Part shown: one piece after another, positions 14,823 to 23,674 of the stretch | How positions within the stretch are numbered: the stretch's first letter is position 1 | Layout of the letters: every line of letters starts with the position of its first letter | Assembly (NCBI GenBank): GCA_017405065.1 | Contig: JAFRBD010000030.1 | Span: forward strand, 1 to 33,336 | Length of the DNA: 33,336 nt | Source of the DNA: Ruminococcus sp. | Lineage (GTDB): Bacteria > Bacillota > Clostridia > Oscillospirales > Acutalibacteraceae | Direction: 5' to 3' | Translations under genes and position numbers: made by a program | Notes under the pieces: model-generated | Databases searched by the model: none | What the model was told of the DNA's origin: nothing | The model's input: only the letters and a program-made list of their open reading frames with translations

Positions 14823-16250
14823 TCAGAATCTGAAGTAAATAAAGGGATTATACGAGGTCGCGGACAGGCGGATCATACACCAGAACAAAAGCGCGAACGC
14901 CATCACATACAGCGCGATCTGCACGACTTTCCATCCCGCGGTCAGCTCCGCCCCTCCGTACAGGTTCGCGCGGATCTTATCCGCCAGCGGACGGATGGGC
15001 GCACAGCCGATGACAGCCGCGACCAGCATCAAAAGGAACCATGGGGTCAGCTGGGACAGCGCCAGACTCAGGGAGCTGTCGGTGAAGTCAAAGCCCGCGA
15101 ACATCTTGCCTATCATCGTAAAGCCCTGTCCGATGGTGTCGGCACGGAACAGCACAAAACCGACCGTGACCACCAGCAGCGTATAGAGATGCGCCAAAAC
15201 GCGCGGGAGCTTTTTGACGGCAGGGACGGCGCCCTCAAAGAGGAGGAACAGACCGTGGTAAACGCCCCACAGCACAAAGGTCCAGCTCGCGCCGTGCCAC
15301 AGACCGGTGCAGAAGAAGACGATCATCTTATTGAGATAGGTGCGCGCCTTGCCCTTGCGGTTGCCGCCCAGCGGGATATACAGATACTCCTTGAACCAGG
15401 TCGACAGGGAGATATGCCATCTGCGCCAGAAATCCTGAATGTTCGCCGCGCCGTAGGGGTACATGAAGTTTTCCTTGAACTCGAAGCCGAACATCAGCCC
15501 GAGACCGATCGCCATATCGGAATAGCCGCAGAAATCGTAGTAGATCTGGAACAGATAGGCGATCGCGCCCAGCCATGCGACCGGAAGCGAAACATCGCTC
15601 ATATCGGACGAAAAGATGATATCCGCCGTCTGTCCCATGGTGTTGGCGATCAGCACCTTTTTGCCCAGACCGCAGACGAATCGGCGCAGTCCGCGGGCGA
15701 TCTTATCGATGCTCTGCGAACGGTCGACGATCTGCCTGTCGATATCGCGGTACTTGACGATCGGGCCGGCGATCAGCTGCGGGAAGAACGAGATGTACAG
15801 CAGCACGTTGAAATAGTTCTTTTGCACCTCGGCGTCGCCGCGATACACGTCGACCACGTAGGACAGCGCCTGAAAGGTAAAGAAAGAGATACCGACCGGC
15901 AGGGCGATCTGCGGCACAGGGATCGACAGCGAAAAGATATCGTTGACCGTCCCGACCAAAAAGCCGGTATACTTGAATATGCCGAGGATACCGAGGTTGA
16001 CGATGACCGCCAGTATCAGCGCGGCTTTGTTCTTACCGTGTTTACCGGTTCTCACAAACCGCGCGCATATGTAGTTGAGCACGGAGCTGAAGATCATCAG
16101 CAGTACATAGATCGGCTCGCCGTAGGCGTAGAATACCAGACTGGCGACGATCAGCAGCCCGTTGCGGAATTTCAGATTCGGTACCAGCGAGTAGAGCAAT
16201 AATACCGCCGGCAAAAACACACATAAAAATGTCAGGGAGCTAAATACCAT
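14823..16250 (-). CDS. MBOAT-family O-acyltransferase (AlgI/DltB type)
   Basis: The 475-residue integral membrane protein has about 11 hydrophobic helices and begins MVFSSLTFLCVFLPAVLLLY. It has the AlgI signatures: LPVGISFFTFQALSYVVDVYRG, FFPQLIAGPIVKY, YYDFCGYSDMAIG, the WRRWHISLSTWFKEYLYIPL block (His279) and GLWHGAS, whose His319 is the invariant catalytic histidine. Such proteins pass acyl groups from a cytoplasmic thioester donor to an extracytoplasmic acceptor. The AlgX-like partner follows directly. A dltB role is less likely because no dltA or dltC is present. The ribosome binding site (AAGG, 9 bases upstream) is modest. A GC-rich hairpin at 16278-16294 without a T-run separates it from the FN3 gene, so read-through is expected. 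Confidence 0.93.
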   Translation of the reverse strand: MVFSSLTFLCVFLPAVLLLYSLVPNLKFRNGLLIVASLVFYAYGEPIYVLLMIFSSVLNYICARFVRTGKHGKNKAALILAVIVNLGILGIFKYTGFLVGTVNDIFSLSIPVPQIALPVGISFFTFQALSYVVDVYRGDAEVQKNYFNVLLYISFFPQLIAGPIVKYRDIDRQIVDRSQSIDKIARGLRRFVCGLGKKVLIANTMGQTADIIFSSDMSDVSLPVAWLGAIAYLFQIYYDFCGYSDMAIGLGLMFGFEFKENFMYPYGAANIQDFWRRWHISLSTWFKEYLYIPLGGNRKGKARTYLNKMIVFFCTGLWHGASWTFVLWGVYHGLFLLFEGAVPAVKKLPRVLAHLYTLLVVTVGFVLFRADTIGQGFTMIGKMFAGFDFTDSSLSLALSQLTPWFLLMLVAAVIGCAPIRPLADKIRANLYGGAELTAGWKVVQIALYVMAFALLFWCMIRLSATSYNPFIYFRF

Positions 16251-16307
16251 ATATAGCAGCCTTTCTTTCAGTCATTACCGCGCGTGCAGCGCGGCAGCGC
16301 CTATCGA

Positions 16308-19106
16308 TCACTTCCAGACAGCCTTGCCGTTCTCGATGGTCAGCTCGGCGGAGAAGCTCTTGCTCAGCTGCCAGAAATGACTCTTCATCATATAGGCGGC
16401 ATAATCCGCCATATGATACTGCGGGATATTCGCGTCGGGATCGCAGATCAGCCATTTTCCGTCCACGTAAACCTCGGTCCAGCCGTGAGGCAGACCGCCG
16501 GTGGTACCGATGGCGACGCGCGCGCGGTAGCCCGCGATACGGGCAAGGCAGCAGAACGCCGCAGCGTAGCGGTAGCAGTTGGCGTTGCGGTTCTTGAAAC
16601 AGGTCGTAGCCATTCTCGGCATATCGGAAGCGGATTTGGGCGGATCGTAGTAACGCTGATAGGGGAAGTTGTCCGCCAGATACATGAAGCCGGATTTCAT
16701 CTTCTCTTTCAACGTGTCGCCCTTGCAGTTCTTCGCCATGAATTCGGCGGCAAGGCAAATCTCCTCGCTCTCACAGCAAACGCCGTTTTTGTCGGCATAA
16801 TAGTAATCGGAACCGCTCTTGACGATAGCATCTTTGCTGATGCTGCCGTTTTCATTGTAATAGTACAGCTTGCCGTCGATACGCTGCAGTCCGGAGCGCA
16901 GATAGCCCTTGTCAAAGAAATAGGTCTTGTCGTTATACCGGATCTTGCCGTCGACGGGTTCGCCGTCCTGATAATACTTGACGTTGTCGGTGTAGCCGCT
17001 GATCAGCTCGCCCTCGTCGTCCAGATAGCGGAGCGTGTAGGCGTAGATCTTACCCTCCTCGACCCCGGTATCGAGATAAGACGATTCGGGAACAGCGTCG
17101 AACAGCCTGCTCCAGGAGCCGCCGAGCGTCTTGCGGTAGAGGCGGTAAGCGTCAACGCCCTCGCGCGCCTCCCATTCCGCCAGCCATCCGTCCTCCTGCG
17201 CGGTCACAGAATCGATCGCGGGAGGGGCAAAGTAGGTATTGGCAAAGCCCTTGCCCACATAGTCGGAGACAAAATCCTCGTTTTCATTCAGACAGCGGAT
17301 CGTATAGATACGGGTCGCGCCGTCCTTGACAGAGGTATCGGTATATTCGGTCAGATATTTGGAGGCAAGACGCGTCCAGCCGTCGCTTTCTTTATTCTTG
17401 TAATAGATGCGGTAGAAGTCCGCGCCCTTGGAAGCGCTCCATTTGAACTTCACGCCGTTGTCCAGATTTTCGAAAGAAGTGATGCGCGGCGCGGCGACGT
17501 AACGTATTTTCCTGCCCGCCTTATAGTCACTGGTAAAATCCTTGCCGTCGGCGCTGATACAGCGCACGGTGTAGGTGTAGCTGTTGCCCGAGCGGACGTC
17601 GGTATCGACAAAGGAGGACTTGGTGGTCTCCGCCATCTTTTTCCAGCCGTCCTTGCCGTAGTAATAGATACGGTAGCGCTCCGCGCCCTTGCAGGCGTTC
17701 CACGCGATCTTTACACCGTCCTCGTGGTTGCTCAGCGACACGGTCGGCGCTTCGATGTAGGTGTTTTCAAAGCCCTTGCCTACATAATCAGAGACGAAAT
17801 CCTCTTTTTCGTTCAGACAGCGGATCGTATAGACGCGCTTTTCGCCGGGCTTGACGGAGGTATCGGTGTATTCGGTCAGATACTTGGACGCAAGCCTTGT
17901 CCAGCCGCCGTCCTTGTTTTTATAGTAAATGCGGTAGAAGTCCGCGCCCTTGCAGGCATTCCACTTGAACTTTGCGCCCTTTTCGGTGTTTTCAAAAGAA
18001 GTGATGCGCGGCGCGGCAACGTAACGGATCTTCTTGCCCGCTTTGTAATCGCTGGTGAAGTCCCTGCTGTCGGCGGAGATACAGCGGACGGTGTAGGTGT
18101 AGGAATTGCCCGAACGGACGTCGGTGTCGAGGAACGACGCTTTGGTCGTCTCCGCCATCTTTTTCCAGCCGTCCTTGCCGTAATAATAGATACGGTAGCG
18201 CTCTGCGCCCTTGCAGGCGTTCCATTTGATCATCACGCCGTCCTCGTCGTTGTTCAGCGACACGGTCGGCGCTTCGATAAACAGGTTGCTCCACCCCTTG
18301 CGGCTGTAATCGGAGACAAAATCGTCCTTGCTGTTTAACGCGCGTACGGTATAGACGCGGGTCTCGCCGCCCTTGACGGAGGTATCGACATACTCGCGCT
18401 TGGAGGTGGAGGTCAGACGGTTCCACTCGCCGTTCGTGTTCTTACAGTAGACGCGGTAATAGTCGGTGCCGTTGAATGCGCTCCATTTGATCTTCGCGCC
18501 CTTTTCGGTGTTTTCAAAAGAAGTGATATGAGGATACTTGTCCGCGTTGACGTCGACGAACCGGAAGCCATTTTCTTCGGCGTAGTATTCAGCCGCGCTC
18601 AGCTCGCTGCCCTTGATGGCGATATCGCTATTGCTCCTGTCGTCATCCCTGTCAAAATAGCCGATCGCTTTGATCCCGATATCCTTTACGGAGTCGGGAA
18701 CCGTGACAGAGGTCACCTCCTGCTTCAACAAGGCGTAGTCATCGATCGCGGTAACGGGATAACCCTCGATCTCGGAAGGAATGACCGGATCGCCCGTAAG
18801 AGAATCACCGCGGGTGATCATCACGGTTCCGGCTTCAAGATCGATGCTGTAAGACAGATAACCGCCGTTCATATGGAGCTGACCGCCCCGCTCGGTTTCC
18901 GCGGCAGTTTCTTCCGCTTGATCATTTACGGTAGGATTCGTCATGATCTCGGTCTCATTGTCGCCGCCGCTCTCGGGGACAATGCCGACAGCCGCATATT
19001 CATCGACGATCTCTTCATCCGCTTGAGCCGCCGATACAGGCAAAACCGCAAACGTCGCGGAGATCATCACCAAAGCCAATAAAAGTGAAACGCCTTTTTT
19101 GAACAT
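16308..19106 (-). CDS. Secreted FN3-repeat protein with C-terminal transglutaminase-like domain
   Basis: ATG 19104-19106 is chosen for the GGGAGG 6 bases upstream and the signal peptide starting MFKKGVSLLLALVMISATFA; the frame is open slightly further up. The 932-residue protein has a BspA-like leucine-rich fragment (about 75-135) and six fibronectin-III-like repeats starting near residues 192, 280, 366, 454, 540 and 629. Two or three choline-binding/wall-binding-like repeats (about 722-785) follow, such as YFFDKGYLRSGLQRIDGKLYY. The transglutaminase-like domain has a likely triad of Cys844 (NANCYRYAA), His874 (LPHGWTEVY) and Asp889 (CDPDAN). Such domains act as peptidases, crosslinkers or cyclising enzymes on wall components. 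It probably heads the operon with the MBOAT, AlgX-like and G5 genes. The substrate is unknown. Confidence 0.85.
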   Translation of the reverse strand: MFKKGVSLLLALVMISATFAVLPVSAAQADEEIVDEYAAVGIVPESGGDNETEIMTNPTVNDQAEETAAETERGGQLHMNGGYLSYSIDLEAGTVMITRGDSLTGDPVIPSEIEGYPVTAIDDYALLKQEVTSVTVPDSVKDIGIKAIGYFDRDDDRSNSDIAIKGSELSAAEYYAEENGFRFVDVNADKYPHITSFENTEKGAKIKWSAFNGTDYYRVYCKNTNGEWNRLTSTSKREYVDTSVKGGETRVYTVRALNSKDDFVSDYSRKGWSNLFIEAPTVSLNNDEDGVMIKWNACKGAERYRIYYYGKDGWKKMAETTKASFLDTDVRSGNSYTYTVRCISADSRDFTSDYKAGKKIRYVAAPRITSFENTEKGAKFKWNACKGADFYRIYYKNKDGGWTRLASKYLTEYTDTSVKPGEKRVYTIRCLNEKEDFVSDYVGKGFENTYIEAPTVSLSNHEDGVKIAWNACKGAERYRIYYYGKDGWKKMAETTKSSFVDTDVRSGNSYTYTVRCISADGKDFTSDYKAGRKIRYVAAPRITSFENLDNGVKFKWSASKGADFYRIYYKNKESDGWTRLASKYLTEYTDTSVKDGATRIYTIRCLNENEDFVSDYVGKGFANTYFAPPAIDSVTAQEDGWLAEWEAREGVDAYRLYRKTLGGSWSRLFDAVPESSYLDTGVEEGKIYAYTLRYLDDEGELISGYTDNVKYYQDGEPVDGKIRYNDKTYFFDKGYLRSGLQRIDGKLYYYNENGSISKDAIVKSGSDYYYADKNGVCCESEEICLAAEFMAKNCKGDTLKEKMKSGFMYLADNFPYQRYYDPPKSASDMPRMATTCFKNRNANCYRYAAAFCCLARIAGYRARVAIGTTGGLPHGWTEVYVDGKWLICDPDANIPQYHMADYAAYMMKSHFWQLSKSFSAELTIENGKAVWK
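17223..18269 (-). repeat. Tandem duplication of a two-FN3 unit, about 522 bp
   Basis: FN3 repeats 2+3 (17748-18269) and 4+5 (17223-17747) are highly alike in DNA and protein. Repeats 2 and 4 share KGAERYRIYYYGKDGWKKMA, and repeats 3 and 5 share SKYLTEYTDTSVK. The lengths alternate between 86 and 88-89 residues, which shows that a pair was duplicated as a unit. Confidence 0.85.
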
Positions 19107-19165
19107 ATGTATCCTCCCAATCAAAAAAGTCATATAGTCATATAAATGTATACGGAATCTATATT

Positions 19166-19194
19166 AATATATCATAAATGCCGACAAATGTAAA
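19166..19194 (-). promoter_or_regulatory. Sigma-A promoter for the surface cluster
   Basis: On the minus strand TTTACA (19189-19194), a 17-base spacer and TATATT (19166-19171) lie 60 bases upstream of the FN3 gene start. The rest of 19195-19345 shows no gene. Confidence 0.6.
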
Positions 19195-19345
19195 CCATAT
19201 TTCGCAAAAAGTCGCACAAATCGAGCCTGTCAAAAAAGACAAGTTCTGTCAATGCGATCGCGACAGCTTCACAGCAGCCGAAAAAAAGATGATCGGCATG
19301 ATGGTTTCTATCCGACAACGGTTTCGCTTACACGCCCGGACAGCA

Positions 19346-19375
19346 AAGAAGCCGACCCCAAAAGGCCGGCTTCTT
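19346..19375 (-). terminator. Terminator after metA
   Basis: A 9-bp stem (AAGAAGCCG, 19346-19354, with 19367-19375) begins one base past the metA stop. The T-run is short (TTT), so termination may be partial. Confidence 0.6.
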
Positions 19376-19376
19376 T

Positions 19377-20309
19377 TCAATCATAATACATCTTCTTCAA
19401 TTCCTCGAGGTCGTACGGCGTCTGCTGATACAGATAGTAGTTCAGCCAGTTCGCGTATAAGAGCGAGGCATGAGAACGCCATGTCATCACGGGCTTGCGG
19501 TTGACGTTGTTCTCGGGGAAATAGTTATACGGCATGCTGATATCGATCCCCTTCTCCACGTCGCGGTAATACTCCTTGGCGAGAGTATCGTAGTCGTACT
19601 CGCAGTGACCGAGCAGATAGAACTCCCTGCCGTTCTTGGAGCAGATGATCGCGACGCCCGCCTTCTTGGAGGTCGCGAGGATCTCCAGTTCGGGGATCTT
19701 CTCGATATCCTCGGTGCGAACGCCCGTATAACGCGAGTGCGGGATCAGAAAATAATCGTCAAATCCGCGCATCAGCGGGTGCTTCGGATTCAGGATCATA
19801 TGGTTGTAGATACCGAAGAGCTTTTTCGGCAGGTCGATTTTATCGATGCCGTAGCGGTAATAAAGCCCTGCCTGCGCTCCCCAGCAAATGAACATTGTGG
19901 AATAGATGTGCTTCTTTGCCCATTCAAAGACCTCGCACAGCTCGTCCCAGTAGTCTACCTCCTCAAACGCTATCTGTTCTACCGGCGCGCCGGTGACGAT
20001 CATGCCGTCAAAGCGCTCCTCACGGATCTCGTCGAGGGTCTTATAGAACTTCATCAGGTGCTTTTCGGATGTATTCTTCGACTTATGACTCGCCATCTGC
20101 AGCAGCTCGACGTCCACCTGCAAAGGCGAATTGCCTAAGAGGCGCATGAGCTGGGTCTCGGTGGTGATCTTGGTAGGCATGAGGTTGAGTATCACAATGC
20201 GAAGCGGCCGTATATCCTGAGTCGTCGCGCGATCCTCCTGCATGACAAAGATATTCTCGCTCTCGAGAATCTGTGTCGCCGGCAGGCCGTTGGGTATTTT
20301 GATCGGCAT
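19377..20309 (-). CDS. metA: Homoserine O-acetyltransferase, MetA fold
   Basis: ATG 20307-20309 follows AAAGGAG by 7 bases and gives the family start [11 protein letters not shown]. The 310-residue enzyme acylates homoserine, the first committed step of methionine synthesis. Its catalytic residues fall exactly at the family numbering: nucleophile Cys142 (FICWGAQ), His235 and Glu237 (GHCEYD). Residue 111 is Glu in [15 protein letters not shown]. In characterised MetA proteins Glu111 selects acetyl-CoA (Bacillus cereus type), whereas Gly selects succinyl-CoA (E. coli type). So it should be an acetyltransferase, despite the common succinyltransferase label. No SAM riboswitch or T-box is visible in its short leader. 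It lies downstream of proS, separated by a palindromic element. Confidence 0.95.
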   Translation of the reverse strand: MPIKIPNGLPATQILESENIFVMQEDRATTQDIRPLRIVILNLMPTKITTETQLMRLLGNSPLQVDVELLQMASHKSKNTSEKHLMKFYKTLDEIREERFDGMIVTGAPVEQIAFEEVDYWDELCEVFEWAKKHIYSTMFICWGAQAGLYYRYGIDKIDLPKKLFGIYNHMILNPKHPLMRGFDDYFLIPHSRYTGVRTEDIEKIPELEILATSKKAGVAIICSKNGREFYLLGHCEYDYDTLAKEYYRDVEKGIDISMPYNYFPENNVNRKPVMTWRSHASLLYANWLNYYLYQQTPYDLEELKKMYYD

Positions 20310-20344
20310 AGTACCGCTCCTTTCTCTATCAATCAATAAACCTT

Positions 20345-20490
20345 ACGAGGCCCCCTTTCCTAAGGGGGCTGTCACCGCAGGTGACTGGAGGTTGAAACGC
20401 CGTGTTCCAATCACCTTATCATAATGAGCAAAAACAGAAACGGCAACCCTCCGCCGCTTCGCGGCACCTCCCTTAGGAAAAGGGAGGCAA
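20345..20490. repeat. MITE-like palindromic element between metA and proS
   Basis: The left arm has hairpin GCCCCCTTTCCTAAGGGGGC, then GTCACCGCAGGTGAC. The right arm, inverted, has CCTCCCTTTTCCTAAGGGAGG and GCCGCGAAGCGGC. The two arms of about 50 bases are imperfect inverted copies around a short core. It abuts the proS stop codon and could also act as its terminator. Confidence 0.7.
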
Positions 20491-21930
20491 TTAATACTGT
20501 TTCCCCCAGTAGACCATGTGCTTGGCGGGCTTGCCGCAGCAGGCGCAGACGTCGGAGAGGTGTTCCTCCTCAAAGGGGATGCAGCGGGATTTCACGCCGC
20601 CGGTCACGTCCTTGATCTTATCTTCGCACTTGACGTCGCCGCACCACATCGCCTTGATAAAGCCGGGCTTGTTCTTGGCGATATCGACAAACTCGTCGAA
20701 GTTGAGCGCGACATGGGTCTTTTCCTTCATATTCTCAAGCGCCCGGTTATACATATCGTCGTGGATCTTCACGAGCAGAGCGGCTATGTCCTGCCCGATA
20801 TTATCGAGGGAGACAAAGAGCTTCTCTCTGGTATCGCGGCGCACCAGCACGCACTGGTTCTTTTCGATATCCTTGGGGCCGATCTCCAGACGAATCGGCA
20901 CGCCCTGCATCTCGTACTGGGCGAACTTCCATCCCGGACTTTGGTCGGAATCGTCGAGCTTGGTACGGAACTGCTTTTTCAGCGCTTCATACAGCTCGTT
21001 CGCCTTGTCCAGAACGCCTTCCTTATGCTGTGCGATCGGGACGATGGCGACCTGAACGGGCGCGACCTTCGGCGGCAGGACAAGACCGTCGTCGTCGGAA
21101 TGTACCATGATCAGCGCGCCGATCATGCGGGTGGAAACGCCCCAGGACGTCTGATGCGGATAATGCAGCTTGTTATCTCTGCCCTGATAGGTGATATCGA
21201 AGGCTTTCGCAAAACCGTCGCCGAAGTAGTGGGAGGTGCCGCCCTGCAGCGCGACGCCGTTGTGCATCATCGGCTCGATGGTGTAGGTCTCGCGTGCGCC
21301 GGCAAAACGCTCCTTGGGCGTCTTTTCGCCGACGACCGCAGGGATCGCGAGGGTCTCTTTATAGAAATCGGTGTATACCTGCAGCATACGCAGGGTCTCT
21401 TCTCTCGCTTCCTCCTCGGTCTCGTGGAGGGTATGACCCTCCTGCCACAGAAATTCGGAGGTACGCAGGAAAGGACGGGTGGTCTTTTCCCAGCGGACGA
21501 CGGAACACCACTGGTTATAGAGCTTCGGCAGATCGCGGTAGGTGTTGACGACCTTCGCGTAATGCTCACAGAAGAGGGTCTCGGAAGTCGGACGGACGCA
21601 CAGACGCTCGGTCAGCTTTTCGGAGCCGCCGATCGTGACCCACGCGCACTCGGGCGCAAAGCCCTCGACGTGATCCTTCTCCTTCTGCAGAAGACTTTCG
21701 GGGATGAACATCGGCATATAGACGTTCTCGTGACCGGTCTCCTTGAAGCGGCGGTCAAGATCCTTCTGGATGTTCTCCCAGATCGCGTAGCCGTAGGGGC
21801 GTATGACCATACAGCCCTTCACGTTAGAGTAATCTACCAGCTCCGCCTTTTTGACAATGTCGGTATACCATTTTGCAAAATCCTCGTCGCGGCCGGTGAT
21901 CGCCTCGACCATTTTCTTATTCTGAGCCAT
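20491..21930 (-). CDS. proS: Prolyl-tRNA synthetase, short archaeal/eukaryotic-like type
   Basis: ATG 21928-21930 follows GGAGG by 5 bases; the frame is open 29 codons further up, but those residues do not look like ProRS. The 479-residue cytoplasmic class II synthetase has motif 2 in [22 protein letters not shown] and the nearby [11 protein letters not shown]. Motif 3 is in the region including [15 protein letters not shown]. It lacks the INS editing insertion of E. coli-type ProRS and has the C-terminal zinc-binding extension with cysteines in WCGDVKC, SRC and CACC. This is the ProS type 3 found in many Clostridia. The leader is only about 50 bases, so there is no T-box. A small GGCTC/GAGCC hairpin precedes the ribosome binding site. 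Confidence 0.96.
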   Translation of the reverse strand: MAQNKKMVEAITGRDEDFAKWYTDIVKKAELVDYSNVKGCMVIRPYGYAIWENIQKDLDRRFKETGHENVYMPMFIPESLLQKEKDHVEGFAPECAWVTIGGSEKLTERLCVRPTSETLFCEHYAKVVNTYRDLPKLYNQWCSVVRWEKTTRPFLRTSEFLWQEGHTLHETEEEAREETLRMLQVYTDFYKETLAIPAVVGEKTPKERFAGARETYTIEPMMHNGVALQGGTSHYFGDGFAKAFDITYQGRDNKLHYPHQTSWGVSTRMIGALIMVHSDDDGLVLPPKVAPVQVAIVPIAQHKEGVLDKANELYEALKKQFRTKLDDSDQSPGWKFAQYEMQGVPIRLEIGPKDIEKNQCVLVRRDTREKLFVSLDNIGQDIAALLVKIHDDMYNRALENMKEKTHVALNFDEFVDIAKNKPGFIKAMWCGDVKCEDKIKDVTGGVKSRCIPFEEEHLSDVCACCGKPAKHMVYWGKQY

Positions 21931-21988
21931 ATTATCCTCCATATAGCATAAATTCCAAACATCCGGCTCAATGAGCCTAAACATAGTT

Positions 21989-22017
21989 ATTATACTATCA
22001 ACACGCGCTTTTTGCAA
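21989..22017 (-). promoter_or_regulatory. Sigma-A promoter for proS
   Basis: On the minus strand TTGCAA (22012-22017), a 17-base spacer and consensus TATAAT (21989-21994) lie about 60 bases before the proS start. Confidence 0.75.
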
Positions 22018-22077
22018 GTGCCAAACTGCGCCAACCCTCAGGGGTTTGTCCGAGAAAATTGTACACTTTGCTTAACA

Positions 22078-22305
22078 ATGAGGAATTAGGAATCATGAGG
22101 AATTAAAAATTGTGGAAAAGCCTGACGGCTTTTGGATTGATAAAACGACATATAACAGTTACGCTCATAACTCTTTGAAAAGTCATGAGCGTTATTTCTA
22201 TCGTACAAGCTATTATGTTTTGGAAATACAAATCGGGCGAGGGCAGAGCCCTCCGATAATTCCTAATTCCTCATTCCTAACTCCTGATTATTCCTAATTC
22301 CTCAT
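22078..22305. repeat. MITE-like element with inverted AGGAATTAGGAAT ends
   Basis: The left end (22078-22107) is built of ATGAGGAATTAGGAATCATG-type units. The right end (22259-22305) is the inverse, TAATTCCTCATTCCTAACTC and further TTCCTAATTCCTCAT. The core of about 150 bases holds hairpins such as CGCTCAT/ATGAGCG and GAGGGCAGAGCCCTC. No coding frame in it looks real. With the proS promoter it accounts for the gap 21931-22293. Confidence 0.7.
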
Positions 22306-22806
22306 CAACAGATTAACCGTCAGCACGCTGAATACGATCGCCGTGAAATCTGCCAGAAGCGCCGAAAAGAGCGTATGACGGATCTTTTTGATCCCTGCCG
22401 CGCCGTAGTACATGGTCACGGCGTAGAAGGTGGTCTCGGTCGAGCCTGCCGCCACGCTCGCGCACCGCCCGACAAAGCTGTCGGGCCCGCTGCTTTCATA
22501 AATACCCGTCAGCAGCGCAGTCGCTCCCGAGCCTGATACGGGACGCAGAAGCGCCATCGGCACCAGCTCCGCGGGAAAGCCGATCCGCTGCGCAAAGGGT
22601 CGGATAAGATCCGCTAAAGCGTCGAGCGCTCCCGAGGCGCGGAGCGTACCGACAGCCGTCAACAGCGCGATCATGGCGGGCGCGATGAATCTGACCGTCT
22701 GCATCCCCTCCTTCGCTCCCTCGACAAAGCTGTCAAAGATATTTACACGTTTGAATAATCCGAAGACGCACAGCGCCGTGACAACGACCGGAATGACCGC
22801 TTCCAT
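22294..22806 (-). CDS. spmB: Spore maturation protein B
   Basis: ATG 22804-22806 is chosen because GGAGGG lies 4-5 bases upstream. The 170-residue membrane protein begins MEAVIPVVVTALCVFGLFKR. It has the SpmB blocks FVEGAKEGMQTVRFIAPAMIALLTAVGTLRASGAL and LLRPVSGSGATALLTGIY, followed by GSTETTFYAVTMYYGA. SpmA and SpmB contribute to spore-core dehydration in Bacillus, and both carry nucleoside-transporter-gate-like domains. The gene follows spmA by 71 bases. Its last codons (Met-Arg-Asn-stop) are written in the repeat 22259-22305, so the natural C-terminus may have been altered slightly; the length is close to normal. Confidence 0.93.
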   Translation of the reverse strand: MEAVIPVVVTALCVFGLFKRVNIFDSFVEGAKEGMQTVRFIAPAMIALLTAVGTLRASGALDALADLIRPFAQRIGFPAELVPMALLRPVSGSGATALLTGIYESSGPDSFVGRCASVAAGSTETTFYAVTMYYGAAGIKKIRHTLFSALLADFTAIVFSVLTVNLLMRN

Positions 22807-22877
22807 TGCTCCCTCCTCAAATGTTCCGCTTTCAAAAAGTTGTGAAGGCTTGTTCAATTAACACAATTCCTCAGTCA

Positions 22878-23489
22878 CTATTCGGTAACAGCTCTTTTCC
22901 CAAAAGAAGCCTTCTTTACTTGATGACGCTTCCTAAGAAGATACGACGAAGTCAGCCCCGCTGTCAGCGCCGCCGCCGAGGTGAGCCACACGCAAAGCAG
23001 GATATCGAACGGCTGAGCGGAGCCGTAGCTTTTGCGCAGAGCCGCTACGGTCGTGGGGATCAGCTGGATGGACGCGGTGTTCATCAGCACAAAGGTCACC
23101 ATGCTGTCAGTCGCCGTATCGCTCCCGCTGTGCCGCCTGAGCCGCCGCATCGCCTCCAGCCCCAAAGGGGTAGCGGCGTTGCCCAGCCCCAGCAGATTCG
23201 CGCTGAGATTCATGGAGATACAGCGGAAAGTGTCAGACTCCGCGTCGACGTCGGGATACAGCCTTTTCAAAAACGGAGCGAACAGCCGCGACAGCCTCGC
23301 GATCAGCCCGCAGTCCTTTGCGATCCGCATAAAGCCCGACCACATGATCAGCATGCCGCTGATCGAGATCAACAGCTCCACCGCGCCGCCCGCCGCATCG
23401 AGCAGCCCTTCGCTCACAGCGCCTAAATTCCCGCTGATCGCGGCGTACAGCAGGGATACCGCAAGCATCGCGCCGAATACATATGACAC
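22878..23489 (-). CDS. spmA: Spore maturation protein A
   Basis: The 203-residue membrane protein probably uses GTG 23487-23489, with GGGGATAAG just before it; no better ATG is near. It carries the SpmA blocks LISISGMLIMWSGFMRIAKDCGL, NLSANLLGLGNAATPLGLEAM, and TFVLMNTASIQLIPTTV with the conserved Asn and Ser positions. The C-terminus is basic (RKRHQVKKASFGKR). Together with spmB it supports a spore-forming lifestyle or ancestry. I could not identify a convincing sporulation sigma-factor promoter upstream. Confidence 0.94.
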   Translation of the reverse strand: MSYVFGAMLAVSLLYAAISGNLGAVSEGLLDAAGGAVELLISISGMLIMWSGFMRIAKDCGLIARLSRLFAPFLKRLYPDVDAESDTFRCISMNLSANLLGLGNAATPLGLEAMRRLRRHSGSDTATDSMVTFVLMNTASIQLIPTTVAALRKSYGSAQPFDILLCVWLTSAAALTAGLTSSYLLRKRHQVKKASFGKRAVTE

Positions 23490-23603
23490 CTTATCCCCTG
23501 TCCTTTCTGATTAAGTTGGTTAAGTAGGCACTGATCAAGTGATAAAAAATCAGGCCTTTTCTTTGTATAATATTCACAAAAATCAATAATCTTTATATAT
23601 ATC

Positions 23604-23632
23604 TTGACAAATTTACCTGTTTTTGGTAAAAT
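23604..23632 (+). promoter_or_regulatory. Sigma-A promoter for the AbrB-type regulator
   Basis: Consensus TTGACA (23604-23609), a 17-base spacer and TAAAAT (23627-23632) lie 43 bases before the ATG. A second TTGACA at 23634-23639 has no good -10 element. Confidence 0.75.
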
Positions 23633-23674
23633 CTTGACAGAAACCAACAAATGCTGTAAAGGAAGTACCGAATT

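Noticed and set aside
14745-16202. Long plus-strand open frame opposite the MBOAT gene
   Set aside because: Its translation is rich in Asp, Arg, His and Gln with no domain, and the MBOAT frame on the minus strand is unmistakable.
14823-16250. DltB of a D-alanylation operon
   Set aside because: The neighbour is an AlgX/AlgJ-like protein, and no dltA, dltC or dltD is present, so glycan O-acylation is more likely.
16284-18338. Very long plus-strand open frame opposite the FN3/transglutaminase-like gene
   Set aside because: It is the mirror of a repeat-rich GC-biased gene. The minus-strand product has a signal peptide, FN3 repeats and a catalytic triad, while the plus-strand frame has no ribosome binding site and no recognisable domain.
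20518-21951. Long plus-strand open frame opposite proS
   Set aside because: It is the shadow of proS with no ribosome binding site or known motif.
21931-22020. T-box leader for proS
   Set aside because: The predicted promoter leaves only about 50 bases of leader, too short for a T-box. Only a small GGCTC/GAGCC hairpin is present.
22078-22305. CRISPR array
   Set aside because: The repeated AGGAAT units are short, irregular and arranged as inverted ends. There are no evenly spaced unique spacers here or elsewhere in the window.
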